NCBI GenBank assembly: GCA_023313575.1
Contig: JAJTTP010000013.1
Location: 992,001 to 1,056,000 of the forward strand
Direction: 5' to 3'
DNA: 64,000 bases
DNA from: Eutypella sp. D-1
Lineage: Eukaryota > Ascomycota > Sordariomycetes > Xylariales > Diatrypaceae
Position numbers and translations under genes: made by a program. The notes under the pieces are model-generated. The model saw only the letters and a program-made list of their open reading frames with translations, ran no database searches and had not been told where the DNA came from. Below, in pieces: positions 12,858-23,754 of the stretch; the first letter of the stretch is position 1; every line of letters begins with the position of its first letter.

Positions 12858-14392
12858 CTAGTCGGCCTTCCATTGATACTTCGCAGCAGGGTGGTCCGCG
12901 GGCGGCTTTGAGGCCCCTTTCTGACCATAGATGTTCTCTCTGTAAGTGCCCCCGTCAACGGCGTATCCATCCCAAAAGAGGCCTCGCTCTCGCAAAACCG
13001 GCAAGAGCGATTCAATAACGTCCTCGAATGTCTCCGGCATGATTGCGTACGCGAGATTGAAGCCGTCAACATCTGCCTCAGTGACCCATCTCTCCATCTC
13101 GTCGGCGACCTTTTCGGGAGTGCCCACGACAGTGGCACCTAAGCCGCCAACCTTGATGTGGTTGGCGACAGTGTGCTTCGTCCATCTCGGGACAGTTGGG
13201 CTTGCCTTTGACCAAGCCTCGACTGCCGATCTGATTGCGTTGGATTCAACATGGCGCAACTCTTCGTCGTCCCCGTACTTCGACAGATCAATGCCGGTCC
13301 AACCACCGAACAAAGCTAGGGCGCCGTCTTCTGAGCCGTAGCTCAGGTACTCTTTGTACTTAGCCTCGGCTTCCTCCTGGGTCTTGCCGAGGATGGGGCA
13401 TAGCAACGCCAGGAACTTGATCGACTTGGGATCGCGGCCAAACTCATCTTTGGCCTGTTGCCTGATGTCTGCAATGTTCTTTGCGACGACCGAGGGACTG
13501 TGCCCGGCGACAAAGATGGCCTCGGCATGCTTGGCTGCAAAGCCTTTGCCTGCCTTTGACGTACCGGCCTGAAGGATCACGGGGGTGCGTTGGGGGGATG
13601 GCTGGCAGATGTGTGGTCCCGGCACGTTGTAGTACTTGCCTACGTGATCAATCGTTCGGACAAGAGCGGGATCAGTGTAGACACCCTTCTCCCTGTCCAA
13701 CTTGACGGCATCGTCTCGCCAGGAAGCTTGCCTGCAACTCCCGCATCAGGATTGTTATCTCCACAGCTAGGCTGTACTATCTTACCAGAGCTTGTACGTG
13801 ACATCAACGTATTCCTCCGCCATGGCATACCGTTCATCATGTTGTGGCTGCTCTGTATGGCCTAGGTTCCTTGCGGCTGAGTCGAGGTAACCAGTCACAA
13901 TGTTCCAGCCGACTCGCCCACCGGTAAGGTGGTCGACTGTGCTCAGCCGTCGGGCAAGGTGATACGGCTGCTCATAGGTCGTGGCAATCGTGACTCCAAA
14001 CCCTATGTTCTTGGTAGCCGCCGCCATGGCAGGAACAGTGGCTAGGGGTTCATTGACGGGCCACTGAGCTCCCGAAACCACAGCCGGGTCTGGGTTGCGC
14101 GGGCCCTTGTAGACGTCGTATGCGCCCTGGGTTGGGTTAGCCGTGTCACCTGAGGAAAGACTGTCGCTGTTGAACTGACAAGAACATCAGCAATGAAAAT
14201 TCCATGAATGTTCCCCTTTTCGAGCAGCTTGGCTAGCTCCACCCAATGGGAGATATCGTTGAACTTCCAGGACTGGTCTCGCGGGTGACGCCATAGACCT
14301 GGTGATTGGTGCCCGCTACAAGATTCCACGAAAGCATTGATGATAAGCTGTTTCTTCGCTGAGCCAACCAGAGGCTCTTGTTCTTGCGCCAT
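12858..14392 (-). CDS. Flavin-dependent monooxygenase, NtaA/SnaA/DszA family
   Basis: Three exons on the minus strand (14392-14180, 14126-13786, 13731-12858) give 475 residues, the usual size for this family. Introns are 53 nt (GTCAGT, with CTAAC near the CCCAG acceptor) and 54 nt (GTAAGA to TTGCAG). I start at ATG 14392 (MAQEQEPLVG); the frame stays open slightly upstream. Family marks: SPGLWRHPRDQ near residue 30, HGIFIADVL near 62-71, the GAQWPVNEP loop, GRVGWNIVTGYLDSAARNLG, and C-terminal GTPEKVADEMERWV with DGFNLAY. Known members are FMNH2-dependent oxygenases of the bacterial-luciferase fold that cleave nitrilotriacetate, dibenzothiophene sulfone or pristinamycin precursors using a partner flavin reductase; the substrate here is unknown. 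Its start faces the urea transporter gene across 746 bp, which suggests but does not prove a shared nitrogen-scavenging role. Confidence 0.9.
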
Positions 14393-15138
14393 CTTGTTCT
14401 GTGGGATTTTCAAGCAGAACAACGAACTGGTGCAGGATGGAAGTCAAGCGTTTGCCGGGTGCCTCAGAGCGAGCGACGAGTTACATCCGCTCCTTAAAAG
14501 CGAATATGCGAAAGGGGGACCCCTCCGGATGGGGCCATCTGTAGGACAAATACGGCGGAGCCGTACCATGGCTTCGGGTGGTTCAAACTCGGCAGTTCGC
14601 GATTGCGCCATTCCACTTAGTCGTAACGCGATATGCGCCAATTTGCATATCATCTTGCGCAATCGCAGCTGAATGCGCCTTAATGGCACCTAAAGGGCCT
14701 GATTTTCAGAAGCGTTCTTAACTTCTGCCGTGACTGCCGTGCTAGCATTTGGTTATCTTAGCGTTTCGAACCATCGTCCATTAAACCACGATGTATTGTG
14801 CGGTAGGGAAGATTTTGGTGGAGGGGGAGACTGGCTTGCGCCAATTGGCAATTATTGTGTATGCAGCTCAGTGCAGTATACAGCTTAGCACGGACGCCCA
14901 GTACGACTCAGTCAACAGGGGCATCCCCGAAGCATATGATATGCCCAAGCAGATTGACGGTTGCGTCATTGAAGCTAACAATTTGGCATGGCGTTCGAGA
15001 CGCTGTGATGCCTGGGCCATAGGACTGCCGGCTGCGCTGAGACCCTTCCTACATAGCTGAGACGGGCCCGGCAGCCTGGTAACGGGGCGTTCACCCGAAC
15101 TCGTATATCAGATCTCCTTTACGCTTTGAGAGCCAAAA
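14393..15138. promoter_or_regulatory. Divergent intergenic region, monooxygenase and urea transporter
   Basis: This 746-bp region separates two outward-facing genes, so it should hold both promoters. One exact HGATAR site is present as TTATCT at 14753-14758, the motif bound by AreA/NIT2 nitrogen regulators; other GATA or TATC words here end in a non-consensus base. An open stretch at 14791-15060 (89 codons, plus) has no recognisable motif and I do not call it a gene. Nitrogen control is inference. Confidence 0.35.
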
Positions 15139-17405
15139 ATGGATGTATGGTTGAACATCAAGAGAGCTGACGATGCGAGCAGCTCGATCGAGCCGCCTCT
15201 GCCCCAGGCAGCAGGCTATGCTGTTGTCATTGCTTTCGGCTTTCTCATTGCGTTCGTGATGATCTTCACGACGTACATCCTTAAGAGGACGGTAGGAGAG
15301 GACAACAAGACGACCGAGATGTTCATGACGGCCAATCGTAGCGTTGGCACTGGTCTGACCTCTTCTGCTGTCATTTCATCCTGGCTTTGGAGTACCGCCA
15401 TGCTGGGAAGCTCGCTCGTCGGTTACAACTTCGGCGTAGCTGGGCCGTTTTGGTTTGCAGCAGGGTAAGGAGACAGCAGCACGGCGCCGAGGAAAAGTGC
15501 TTCCAGCTAATGAGATTATCCAGTTGCTCTCCCATGATCGTTTTCTTTGCCCTGCTGGGCGTTGCTTGCAAAATGAGAATCCCAGAAGCGCACACGCTCC
15601 TGGAGATCGTCAGAATCCGCTATGGAACGCTTGGGCATATCGTCTGGATTGTGTTGTGCTTGATCAACAACATCATTGCGATTGCCAACATGCTTCTAGG
15701 AGCCAGCGCTGCAATCTCGGCCCTGTGAGTTGTTACGGATACACCGATTTGAGGCAATCTAGGCCGACTAACATGGCATATAGGACCGGGATGCACGTTA
15801 TTGCGGCCACCTTCCTGTTACCTGTTGGCGTCATCATGTATACCTTCGTCGGTGGCATTAAGGCTACCTTTTTGACTGACTACATCCATACTTTTATCAT
15901 CACAATCATTATCTGTTTCTTCACCATCAAAACTTTTACAGTCCCCGAAATTGGGACCCCTGGTGGTCTTTTCGATCTGATCGTTGAAGCCGGAAGAGCA
16001 CATCCTGTTTCTGGCAACGAACATGGTTCATATCTGACTATGACTAGTAAAGACGTACGTTCTCGTGTGTCCGCCCCCCTTAGCACGCCATGCAGCTAAA
16101 TCATCTCTAGGCCATCTATTTCGGTATAATTCACGTGCTGGCCAACTTCGGACTCGTCATCATGGACACGGGCTTCTTTGCCAAGGCATTCAGCGCAGCT
16201 CCTCAAGCGGTAGTCCCTGGGTACATCATAGGAGGCATAGCGTACTTTGCCATCCCGTGGTGCCTGGGGACTCTCATGAGCTTTTCTGCCCTTGGATTGG
16301 AGAATACCGAGCTCTTCCCCACCTACCCTCGGCGAATGTCGGCTGTCGAGGTTTCTAATGGACTTGTGCTCCCGTATGCGGCGATTGCCATAGCCGGTAA
16401 AGGCGGCGCGGTTGCTGTGCTCCTGATCGTGTTCATGGCGGTCACGTCTACCATCAGCGCCCAAGTCATCGCAGTGTCGTCCATTATCAGCTTCGATATA
16501 TATCGACAGTACTTCAACAGGGGGGCGACGGATAGAGATGCCATCCGCTGGAGTCACATCGGCGTCGTCGTTTTTGGCCTTTTCTCCGCTGCCTTCTCCA
16601 CCGCCTTGTACTACGGCAAGGTAGACCTGGGATGGACGCTCTACATGCTTGGCGTCTTGACCTGCCCCGGCATCTTCCCTACCGTTTTCACAATTCTCTG
16701 GAAGAAGCAGTCACAAGCGGCAGCCATTATCTCACCTCTATTAGGCATGGCCACTGGCATATCCGTCTGGCTGGGTTCCGCGTCTGCCTTGTATGGAGAA
16801 GTGACGGTCGCCTCGACGGGCAAGTCGTTGCCCTGTGTCTACGGGACCGTAGCCTCGGCTCTGAGTCCAGCGCTCTACTCGGTCATCATCACCCTGATCA
16901 AGCCCGACAATTACAAGTGGGCTGACTTTCGTAACGAACGCCTTGCTTTCGACACCCTCAAAACGGCCACTCCTTCCGAAGCCGTCAGGTCGCACGAGGA
17001 GACGGTGTCGAGCTATGCGACCGATAAAGCTCGGCTCAAGAAATGGGGCAGACTTGCAGCTATCTGGTCAGCTGCGACATTTCTCGGTCACTGGGTACTC
17101 TGGTAAGTCCCCCCTAAATTATACTCAACCTCTTTACCACTGGCTAATGAGTCCACAGGCCTCTCCCGATGTACGCATCAAAGTACATATTCGAGAAGGG
17201 CTTCTTTGTTGCGTGGCTCATAATCAGCATCATCTGGGTCTGGGGCACCATGATCGTCGCTGGGTTCTTCCCTATAATCGACGGTTGGCGGCAGCTGAGG
17301 CAGGTCTATCTTGGAGTAAGAGGGGGAGTTATAGAGGGTGCTAAGGAGGAGGGGCCGGCAGAAACACCGCAGAGCAACTCGTCTGTGTTTGACAGCGAGA
17401 AATAA
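15139..17405 (+). CDS. DUR3: Urea active transporter (DUR3-like solute symporter)
   Basis: Five exons (15139-15464, 15524-15724, 15784-16054, 16111-17102, 17159-17405) give 678 residues, the usual DUR3 length. The four introns are 56-59 nt with good donors and acceptors, and phases agree throughout. The product is a polytopic membrane protein of the sodium:solute symporter family. It has DUR3-type signatures: TSSAVISSWLWSTAMLGSS, LTGMHVIAATFLLPVGV, FVGGIKATFLTDYIHT, the SGNEHGSYLTM loop, FPTYPRRMS, and LLIVFMAVTSTISAQVIAVS. Known members carry urea (and polyamines in yeast) across the plasma membrane with H+ or Na+. The C-terminus ends in a hydrophilic tail rich in E, G and S. No frameshift or missing segment is visible. 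Urea as substrate rests on family resemblance. Confidence 0.93.
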
Positions 17406-17885
17406 TGATGTAAAAGTTAGAGACGCGGGGTATGGAAGACTCATATGTAACTTTGAAAAGTCCAAGATGGACTGTCTACAATCTTTTAATGCCACATTGC
17501 TTTGAGACGAGAATTTAGTTCCGCTGGATTTGTCCACATCAATTCTCAAAACGAAGCAAGGACCGACCTGCCATAGACTCCGATGTGGTAAATAGTACAA
17601 TGAACAATGCACAATGAACAATATTGGTTTCGGGTGCCGTAAACTTCATTTCTCATCCGCCACGTTATTCAATGGTGTGCGTCTCGCTTGTAGTCTTCAG
17701 CTACACGCGAAGAAGCGACCAAGATTCTAGGAAGTAGGATTGTGACCGGTATCCAGTGTTAGTTTTCTATTTCTTTGGTATCATCTAATCTATGCCGAAC
17801 CGTACGAAATTAGGCAAGGTCTGAGCACATGCGCCGACCGACCAAGTGAACTATCCAGAAAACGTGGCCCCCACCACCCCCGTAC
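17406..17885. other. Tail-to-tail intergenic region
   Basis: 480 bp between the ends of the convergent urea transporter and OTU protease genes. AT-leaning sequence, presumably the two 3' untranslated regions. I see no gene or repeat. Confidence 0.6.
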
Positions 17886-18920
17886 TCAGCCCTGCTTCTT
17901 CCGCAGGGAATTGTAGTGTTCGCCGAGACCGTAGCCATGGCGGTAATACGCGAGCCACAACCTCTCCCTCTCACCTCCCCCGGCCTTCCCCGGGGCGGCG
18001 GCGGGGGGCTCGATGGTCTCGGTCCTGCCGTCCTGGACAACGGCGATCTCGACGCCGTAGGCGGCGGCGAGGGCGGCGAGCTCGAGCTGGCCGCCCCACT
18101 CGGCGGTGTCGCGGATGCGCGGCACATACTTCTCCAACGGCTCTTCGAGGAACGGCGCGAAGTCGTCCGGGTGCGCCTCCATGTACTCCGTAGCGCGCCT
18201 GCGCACGGTGCGGTAGGGCGGGGGGCGCGCGTCCTCGTCCTCGCCCTCCTCCACCGATGACGATGGCGCGAGCAGCGGGATCCCCCGCTGCTCCAGCTGG
18301 TCCGCGATGGCGGCGAATAGACAGTGCCCGTCGGGCCGGATCTCTTTCTCCGCGAGCCCGTGAGCCTCGAACTCCCGCAGCAGGTACGTCTTCTCGACCT
18401 TCCGGTGGTCCGTCATGCCGGCGGCCTCCTGCTCCGCCGCCTCGGCCGCGGCTTCCTGCTCCGCGGCGCGCCGGGCGAGGCGCTCCTTTTGTCGGTTGCG
18501 CTTCTTGCCTGCCCCTCCCCCTCCTTCTCCCCCTGCCGTTCCTGGTTGTGGTGGAGGCGGTGTCGCTGTTAGCGGCTGTGAAGGAGTCGCGAGATGCGCA
18601 TCCTTTAACCTCGCGGCGACGGCGTCCGCGGGGTCTTCATCTCGTGCCAGGCCGTTCGTCTCGTCAACACCACCATCGCCATCCTGATCATCTGGCGCCT
18701 CGCCGCGAAGAGCAGCGAGCTCGCGGTCGTGCCTCTCGCGGAGCTGGCGCTCGAGGGCGGCGCACTCGTCGTTGACGCCGCGACGGGTCTTCTTGGTGGC
18801 GTTCTTCTTCTTGTTAGTCACGCGGCCCTGCAAATCCCTCTGCTCCCTACGGTGCCGCGCCTGCAGGGCCTCCAGGGTCTCCTCCGGTGCCGCAGGCGGT
18901 GGCGGCTGTTCGTCCCCCAT
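17886..18920 (-). CDS. OTU2: OTU-domain cysteine protease (OTUD6/Otu2-like deubiquitinase)
   Basis: A single intronless exon of 344 residues starting at ATG 18920. The N-terminal half (about 10-190) is charged and likely coiled-coil, with Lys/Arg-rich runs (KNATKKTRR, GKKRNRQKERLARR) and an Ala/Glu-rich helix before the catalytic domain, the layout of OTUD6B and yeast Otu2. The OTU domain runs from about 175 to the end. Asp197 and Cys200 lie in RPDGHCLFAAIADQL, and the catalytic His335 lies in GLGEHYNSL. Family members remove ubiquitin from protein substrates; OTUD6/Otu2 proteins are linked to ribosomes and translation initiation. Odd points: an acidic insert (SSVEEGEDEDARPP, about 221-235) and an Ala/Pro/Gly-rich insert near 300-317, before the catalytic His. 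Its 5' end faces the PLP-enzyme gene. Confidence 0.92.
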   Translation of the reverse strand: MGDEQPPPPAAPEETLEALQARHRREQRDLQGRVTNKKKNATKKTRRGVNDECAALERQLRERHDRELAALRGEAPDDQDGDGGVDETNGLARDEDPADAVAARLKDAHLATPSQPLTATPPPPQPGTAGGEGGGGAGKKRNRQKERLARRAAEQEAAAEAAEQEAAGMTDHRKVEKTYLLREFEAHGLAEKEIRPDGHCLFAAIADQLEQRGIPLLAPSSSVEEGEDEDARPPPYRTVRRRATEYMEAHPDDFAPFLEEPLEKYVPRIRDTAEWGGQLELAALAAAYGVEIAVVQDGRTETIEPPAAAPGKAGGGERERLWLAYYRHGYGLGEHYNSLRKKQG

Positions 18921-19883
18921 TGAAAAGATTCAGCCTGCTTTTTCTCTTCCTACTCCTTTTACTGCCCCTCGTTGTTCTAGCTCGTGCCCCACCCCTGGCT
19001 CCGCGCTGCGTATTCTTGGAGGAGCTTGCTCCTTGTACCCCGCTCAGAAGACTGAAAAACTTGTATCGTCTGACTCCGACGGAGCTTGATTATTCGGACC
19101 CGTTTGCTCGGTTCGTCGACGATGATTCCCCGCGGGGAAGAGGGGGAAGGGTGGAGTGTTGTTGTGTCAAAATGTGCGAGTATTAGGTAAACGATCGATT
19201 TATATACTGTGCCAGGCTAGACGACGGGACGGGCAGAGACTATAATCAAAATAAAAACGAGAGTGAATAGAATCTCATGAATCTGGAGGATATCTCTAGT
19301 TAAAATGCATGCTGGCACGTTGACGCCAGAAATGTTATGTCTCCGTGGTGTCAATGATGGTGATGATGATGGTGATGATGATGGTGGGGTGAAGCTCACC
19401 TAGCAAGCCCTAGGTTAGATACCTACCTAGGTACCTACCCAGCAGCCCGGGAGTAAGTAGCTAGGTACCTAAAGCTAAAAGTACCGGATAGCTAATAAGC
19501 AGCTTTATCTGCATATCACCTCCTAGAAACAGCTATGCAAGTACCGGAGTCCCTCTCTCTCGATACAAATAGTAAGCGAGGAGAGCGACTAGGCCTAGAT
19601 GATTGCTCTAGTTAAGCCGCCTATAAGTTAGGTATATTGTCTAGTCCTCCGAGGTAGGGTAGGGGGCGCCGGGCTCGGGACAGGGGGGAGAGTCTAAACT
19701 TGTACTTCTGCATTCATTCATTCCATTTCAGTTCGCGAGATACCTTCCCCTCCTCGACAACACTACCTCTGCTACATCCCTTCCTTTCTTCCCAACTATC
19801 TCCCTTTCCTATCTCTCTCTCTCTCCTCTCTCTGTCTCTCACTTACTTTCACTGGGGTAGATAGACATAGATATACATGAAGC
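18921..19883. promoter_or_regulatory. Divergent intergenic region, OTU protease and PLP enzyme
   Basis: 963 bp between two outward-facing starts. It contains a GAT/GGT trinucleotide run near 19346-19384, a cluster of CCTAGGTA-type palindromes near 19415-19470, and a strongly C/T-rich stretch at about 19790-19850 just before the PLP enzyme start. Pyrimidine-rich tracts upstream of the start are common in highly expressed fungal genes. No gene is supported here. Confidence 0.4.
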
Positions 19884-21626
19884 ATGGCCGACCCCTCCAC
19901 CAGCGCCCCACTAACCCGGGTCTCGGTGGTCGCGGCCCACGATCTGGTGCGCCCGCACGTGCACCGGACGCCCACGGTGCGCAACGCGACGCTGAACGCG
20001 CTGGCCTCGCGGCAGCGGGACGCCGCTGAGCTCGCGGGCACGACGTGGGAGTTCATCGATGGTTCTCCGGCTGCTGCTGGAGGCACCGGGAGGGAGAAGC
20101 GGACCCCGGCTAACCCCCGGATCCGCCTCTGGCTTAAATGCGAGAACTTCCAGCGTGTCGGTGCCTTCAAGGTCCGCGGCGCATTTCACGCTCTCGAGCG
20201 CCTTGCCCGCGAGCCCGGCTGGGCTGAGGGAGGCGGCCGCGAGAGGGGCGTGGTCACGCACAGTAGTGGTGTGTTTGTTTCCTCTTGCCCCGTTTGCTTT
20301 TTCTTCTTTTTCTTTACATTGTGCAGGTTGTTATGTCGTCAATGTCCTTCTCCTTAGTATTCCTTCTCGTTTCTCTTCTTATCTTTGGTCCGTGTTCTAT
20401 TTTTTATGCGTATATTATGTTTTCGGTTTCGTTTCTACAAGTACACTTGTTTACCTAAAAGTGAGGTGTGGTGGTGAGCGTAACCGGATAATCAAGCCTG
20501 TTAATTAGAAATGGGTGACGCAGAACTGCTATCGTTCCCATATGTGTACATCCTTCGAGCTGCCATGCTCCCACGCCTCCATGCCTCACTTTCGCATCAT
20601 CCGGCTGCTCTAACCTAACTGAGGACCCCACCAGGCAACCACGCACAGGCGCTGGCGCTGGCGGCGCGCGAGTTCGGGATCCCCGCGCACATCGTGATGC
20701 CGCGGATCTCGACGCCGGGCAAGATCGCGGCGACGCGAGGGTACGGGGCGCGCGTGGTCTTCAGCGGCAGCACCAGCGTCGAGCGCGAGCACGTAGTCAT
20801 GCAGGTCATCGAGGAGACCGGCGCGCGCCTCGTGCCCCCCTACGATCACCCGGACATCGTCCTCGGCCAGGGCACCCTCGGCCTCGAGCTCCAGGAGGAC
20901 GCCGCTGCCCTCATCGCCGCCGACGACGCAGCGGCTACCGCCGCCCACGACCCCGGAACGGCGGCAGCGGCACCTCCTGACCCCCACGTCCGCCGCCTCC
21001 TCGAGAAGGCGGAGACGCTGCCTGAGCGCGTCATCAGGGCCCCCGACACGCGCGCCAGGGTAGCGAGGCCGCCGCCGCCGACATCGGGCGGTGAGGGGCA
21101 ACAGCAAAAACGTCAGACAAAGGGCCTAGACGCAATCCTAGCGCCGTGCGGCGGCGGGGGCATGCTGTCAGGGGTGGCGCTGTCGTGCGAGGGGACGGGG
21201 ATCCGGGTGTACGGGTGTGAGCCGTGGTTCGAAGGTGCGGACGACGCGAAACGGGGGTACGAGAGCGGGGTGCGAGTCGAGACGGTCAAGACGCTGACGA
21301 TCGCTGACGGGCTGCGCACACCGCTGGGCCGCGTGCCGTGGGGCGTGCTCTGCGAGCGCCGGCTCGCCGCGGGCTTCTTCTCCGTCTCCGAGGACGAGAT
21401 CCGCGACGCCCTGCGCCTCGTCCTCGAGCACGCCAAGCTCGTCATCGAGCCCAGCTCCGCCGTCCCCATCGCCGTCGCTCTCTACAACGAGGACTTCCGC
21501 GCCCTTGTCGAGCGCGAGGCCGGCGATGATGGCTGGGATGTCGGCGTCGTCATCTCGGGTGGTAACGTTAGCCTCGAGGCCCTCGGCAAGCTGTTTGCGG
21601 AGGATAAGGGTACGACGGAGGGATAA
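19884..21626 (+). CDS. PLP-dependent serine/threonine dehydratase-like enzyme
   Basis: Two exons (19884-20268 and 20635-21626) give 458 residues. The join restores the conserved [13 protein letters not shown] motif across the intron, which is strong support. The PLP-binding lysine is Lys96 in [14 protein letters not shown], a sequence typical of the serine racemase / threonine dehydratase / yeast SRY1 group. The cofactor-phosphate glycine loop is [10 protein letters not shown]. The C-terminal half has [10 protein letters not shown] and [11 protein letters not shown], also typical. Such enzymes deaminate serine, threonine or 3-hydroxyaspartate to keto acids, or racemise serine; the exact substrate cannot be read. 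Unusual points: the 366-nt intron is several times longer than others in this window, and there is a low-complexity Ala/Pro/Gly/Gln insert around residues 228-290, making the protein longer than the roughly 320-350 residues usual for this group. There is no ACT regulatory domain, unlike biosynthetic threonine deaminases. Confidence 0.87.
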
Positions 21627-21949
21627 GGGGTGTGAGTCTGGTAACAATCACACGTGGGTCGACGTATCAAACAAGAACACTCATGCTCATAATCAATCAG
21701 GTCGCACCTTGCAAATTCCTTCTTCTTCCTCTAAATATGCGCTCCCTACGGCGCGTGATATTCGGGTAATATGTCGCTATATGTGTATATGCTAAGCTAA
21801 TTGATACGCATTTATAATGCAACACCCTCCGCGAGCTCCTTGTCCCGCTTAGGTATACCGAATATGTCCAAAAAATCCCAAACCTCAACGCTATCATGAT
21901 ATCATGAACGGAGTGAGGCATACTCCTACATACTACTACGTATTATATA
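21627..21949. other. Tail-to-tail intergenic region
   Basis: 323 bp between the convergent PLP enzyme and MFS transporter genes. AT-leaning, presumably untranslated 3' ends. Nothing else is seen. Confidence 0.6.
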
Positions 21950-23754
21950 TCACTCATCGCCCAGCGCGCGGTCCATCTGCACGCGCCACTTTCGGCTATT
22001 CCGGCGGAGCAGCCAGATGGTGAGGTTACCACTGATCCAACAGACGAGGCCGAGGGTAGTCATGAGCCAGCCGACGCCCATGGCGTCGATGAGGGGCTGG
22101 CCGACGACGCCTCCGGTGCAGCTGAGGATGTTGCGGACGAAGTTGTTGAGCGCGACGCCGGAGCTGGAGCGCCGCGGCATGAACTCGGTGAGCATGGTGG
22201 TGACGGCGCTGAAGATGAGCATCGAGGAGAGCCCGAAGCAGAAGTTGGCCGCCGAGGGCACCGCCCAGTGCACCCCGCGCTGCGCCGCCCACCCGAACCA
22301 CACCAGAGACGCCGGGTACAACGACGCGGCGATCCACGCATTGATTCCCATGCGGTCCTCGGGGAGCAGCACCAGGGCGCCGTCCTCGTTGCGCCGTTCC
22401 GCCCGCTCCGCCGCCCGGATCATGATCTTGTCGATCCACCGCCCGCCTAGGATCGATGTCACCGCGTACCCGACTGAACCCGGCAGGTACAGTAGCCCCA
22501 GTATTACCGAGTCGAACCCGTACGGCGCCCGCGAGAATGAGGATTGCACCGCGATGTTGAGCACGTATAGCGAGCCAAACGTGATGGCCGAGTAGTACAC
22601 GGAGCACAGCACCGGCGGGAATCGTAGGTATGTGATGATCTGGAGCGGATCCACCAGCCATCGCTTAAGTTCCTTGGCCGCCTTCTTCGAGCGTGTCTGT
22701 ACGGACCGCGCTGTCGATGTTACGCGTGAAAGATTCGCATTGTCGTCCGCCGCCGCGGTGGGGCCCGTGGGTGGCGGTGATGGGGGAGACGATTTCCTCC
22801 TCTCCAGGGTCTCGGGCAGTACGAAGAGCGTGAGCACGAAGACGATGACGCCGTACACGGTGAGGAAGTATGCGGTGCTGCGCCAGCCGTAGTACTGCGC
22901 AAGGACGCCGCCGAGGACAGGGCCTAGCATGGGGCCCATGAGGGGGCCGAGGTAGAAAATGCCCATGGCGCGACCGCGCTCGCGAGGCTCCCAGATGTCG
23001 GCGATGGTGCCGGCGCCTACGGCCTGCACGGAGGCCGAGGCGCCGCCCGACAGCATCCGGAAGACGATTAACATAGCGATGTTGACGCTCAGGGCGCTGA
23101 GCAGGCAGAACAATATGTTCAAGAAGAACGAGATGACGTACATGTTCCGCCGGCCCAGCGTCTCCGAGAAGGACGACCACCAGAGTGGGAAAATGGACAT
23201 GGCGAGCATGTACAGGGCGATGGTCAGGTTCACTAGTGTGGCGGAGACCCCGAACTCTTTGGTCATTTCGGGAAGGGCAGCTGTGGACAATGTAAGTAAT
23301 TATGCAAATTTTGGGTTACTGTTAAGTACTGGGACTTTTACTTACGGTAGAAAATAGCCGACCCCATTGGGGCAGCGGCGCCGGCGACGGCCGTGAAAAA
23401 GGTGATTATCCATTTCACCCTGTTTGTGTATTCCTTTGGCCTCTCCACTTCAGGTATGACCGCTAAGGATGCCAGGAGCCCACGCCGGTCCGCCCGAAGC
23501 ACGATTCCCGGGTCCCGGGACGGTGCGGGAGTTTGAGGGCTCTGGGGCTCAGGGAGAACTCCTCCTAGCTCGCAAAGAATAACGTCGTTTAAACCGCCGC
23601 GAGGCACGGGATCAGATTTGGCCGCGACAATTTTCTCGGTGCCCTCATTGTTGGTTCCGGCATCGTCATCTTCCCTACTCAGCTCGGACGGGGCTTCAGG
23701 GGTTGCCCCATCCCGCTTCTCGGGCTCGATGGGTATATCTTTTTCTCCGCTCAT
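21950..23754 (-). CDS. MFS drug:H+ antiporter (DHA1 type)
   Basis: Two exons (23754-23346 and 23280-21950) give 579 residues; the 65-nt intron runs from GTAAGT to CCACAG. Joining them restores SAIFYPALPEMTKEFGVS, the first loop of DHA1 transporters. About 110 hydrophilic residues (acidic and Pro-rich) precede the first membrane segment, WIITFFTAVAGAAAPMGSAI. Twelve membrane segments are expected. Recognisable motifs are SETLGRRNMYVISF (motif A region), the RMLSGGASASVQAVGAGTIAD segment with ERGRAMG, and LGPLMGPMLGPVLGG (motif C region). The central loop after LPETLERRKSS is about 60 residues. Known relatives export drugs, polyamines or acids from the plasma membrane (Qdr/Tpo/Dtr-like). Substrate unknown. 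Nothing nearby makes a toxin or a secondary metabolite core, so there is no reason to call it a cluster exporter. Confidence 0.9.

Noticed and set aside
14791..15060. 89-codon open frame between the monooxygenase and urea transporter
   Set aside because: No motif and lies within the divergent promoter region; most likely chance.
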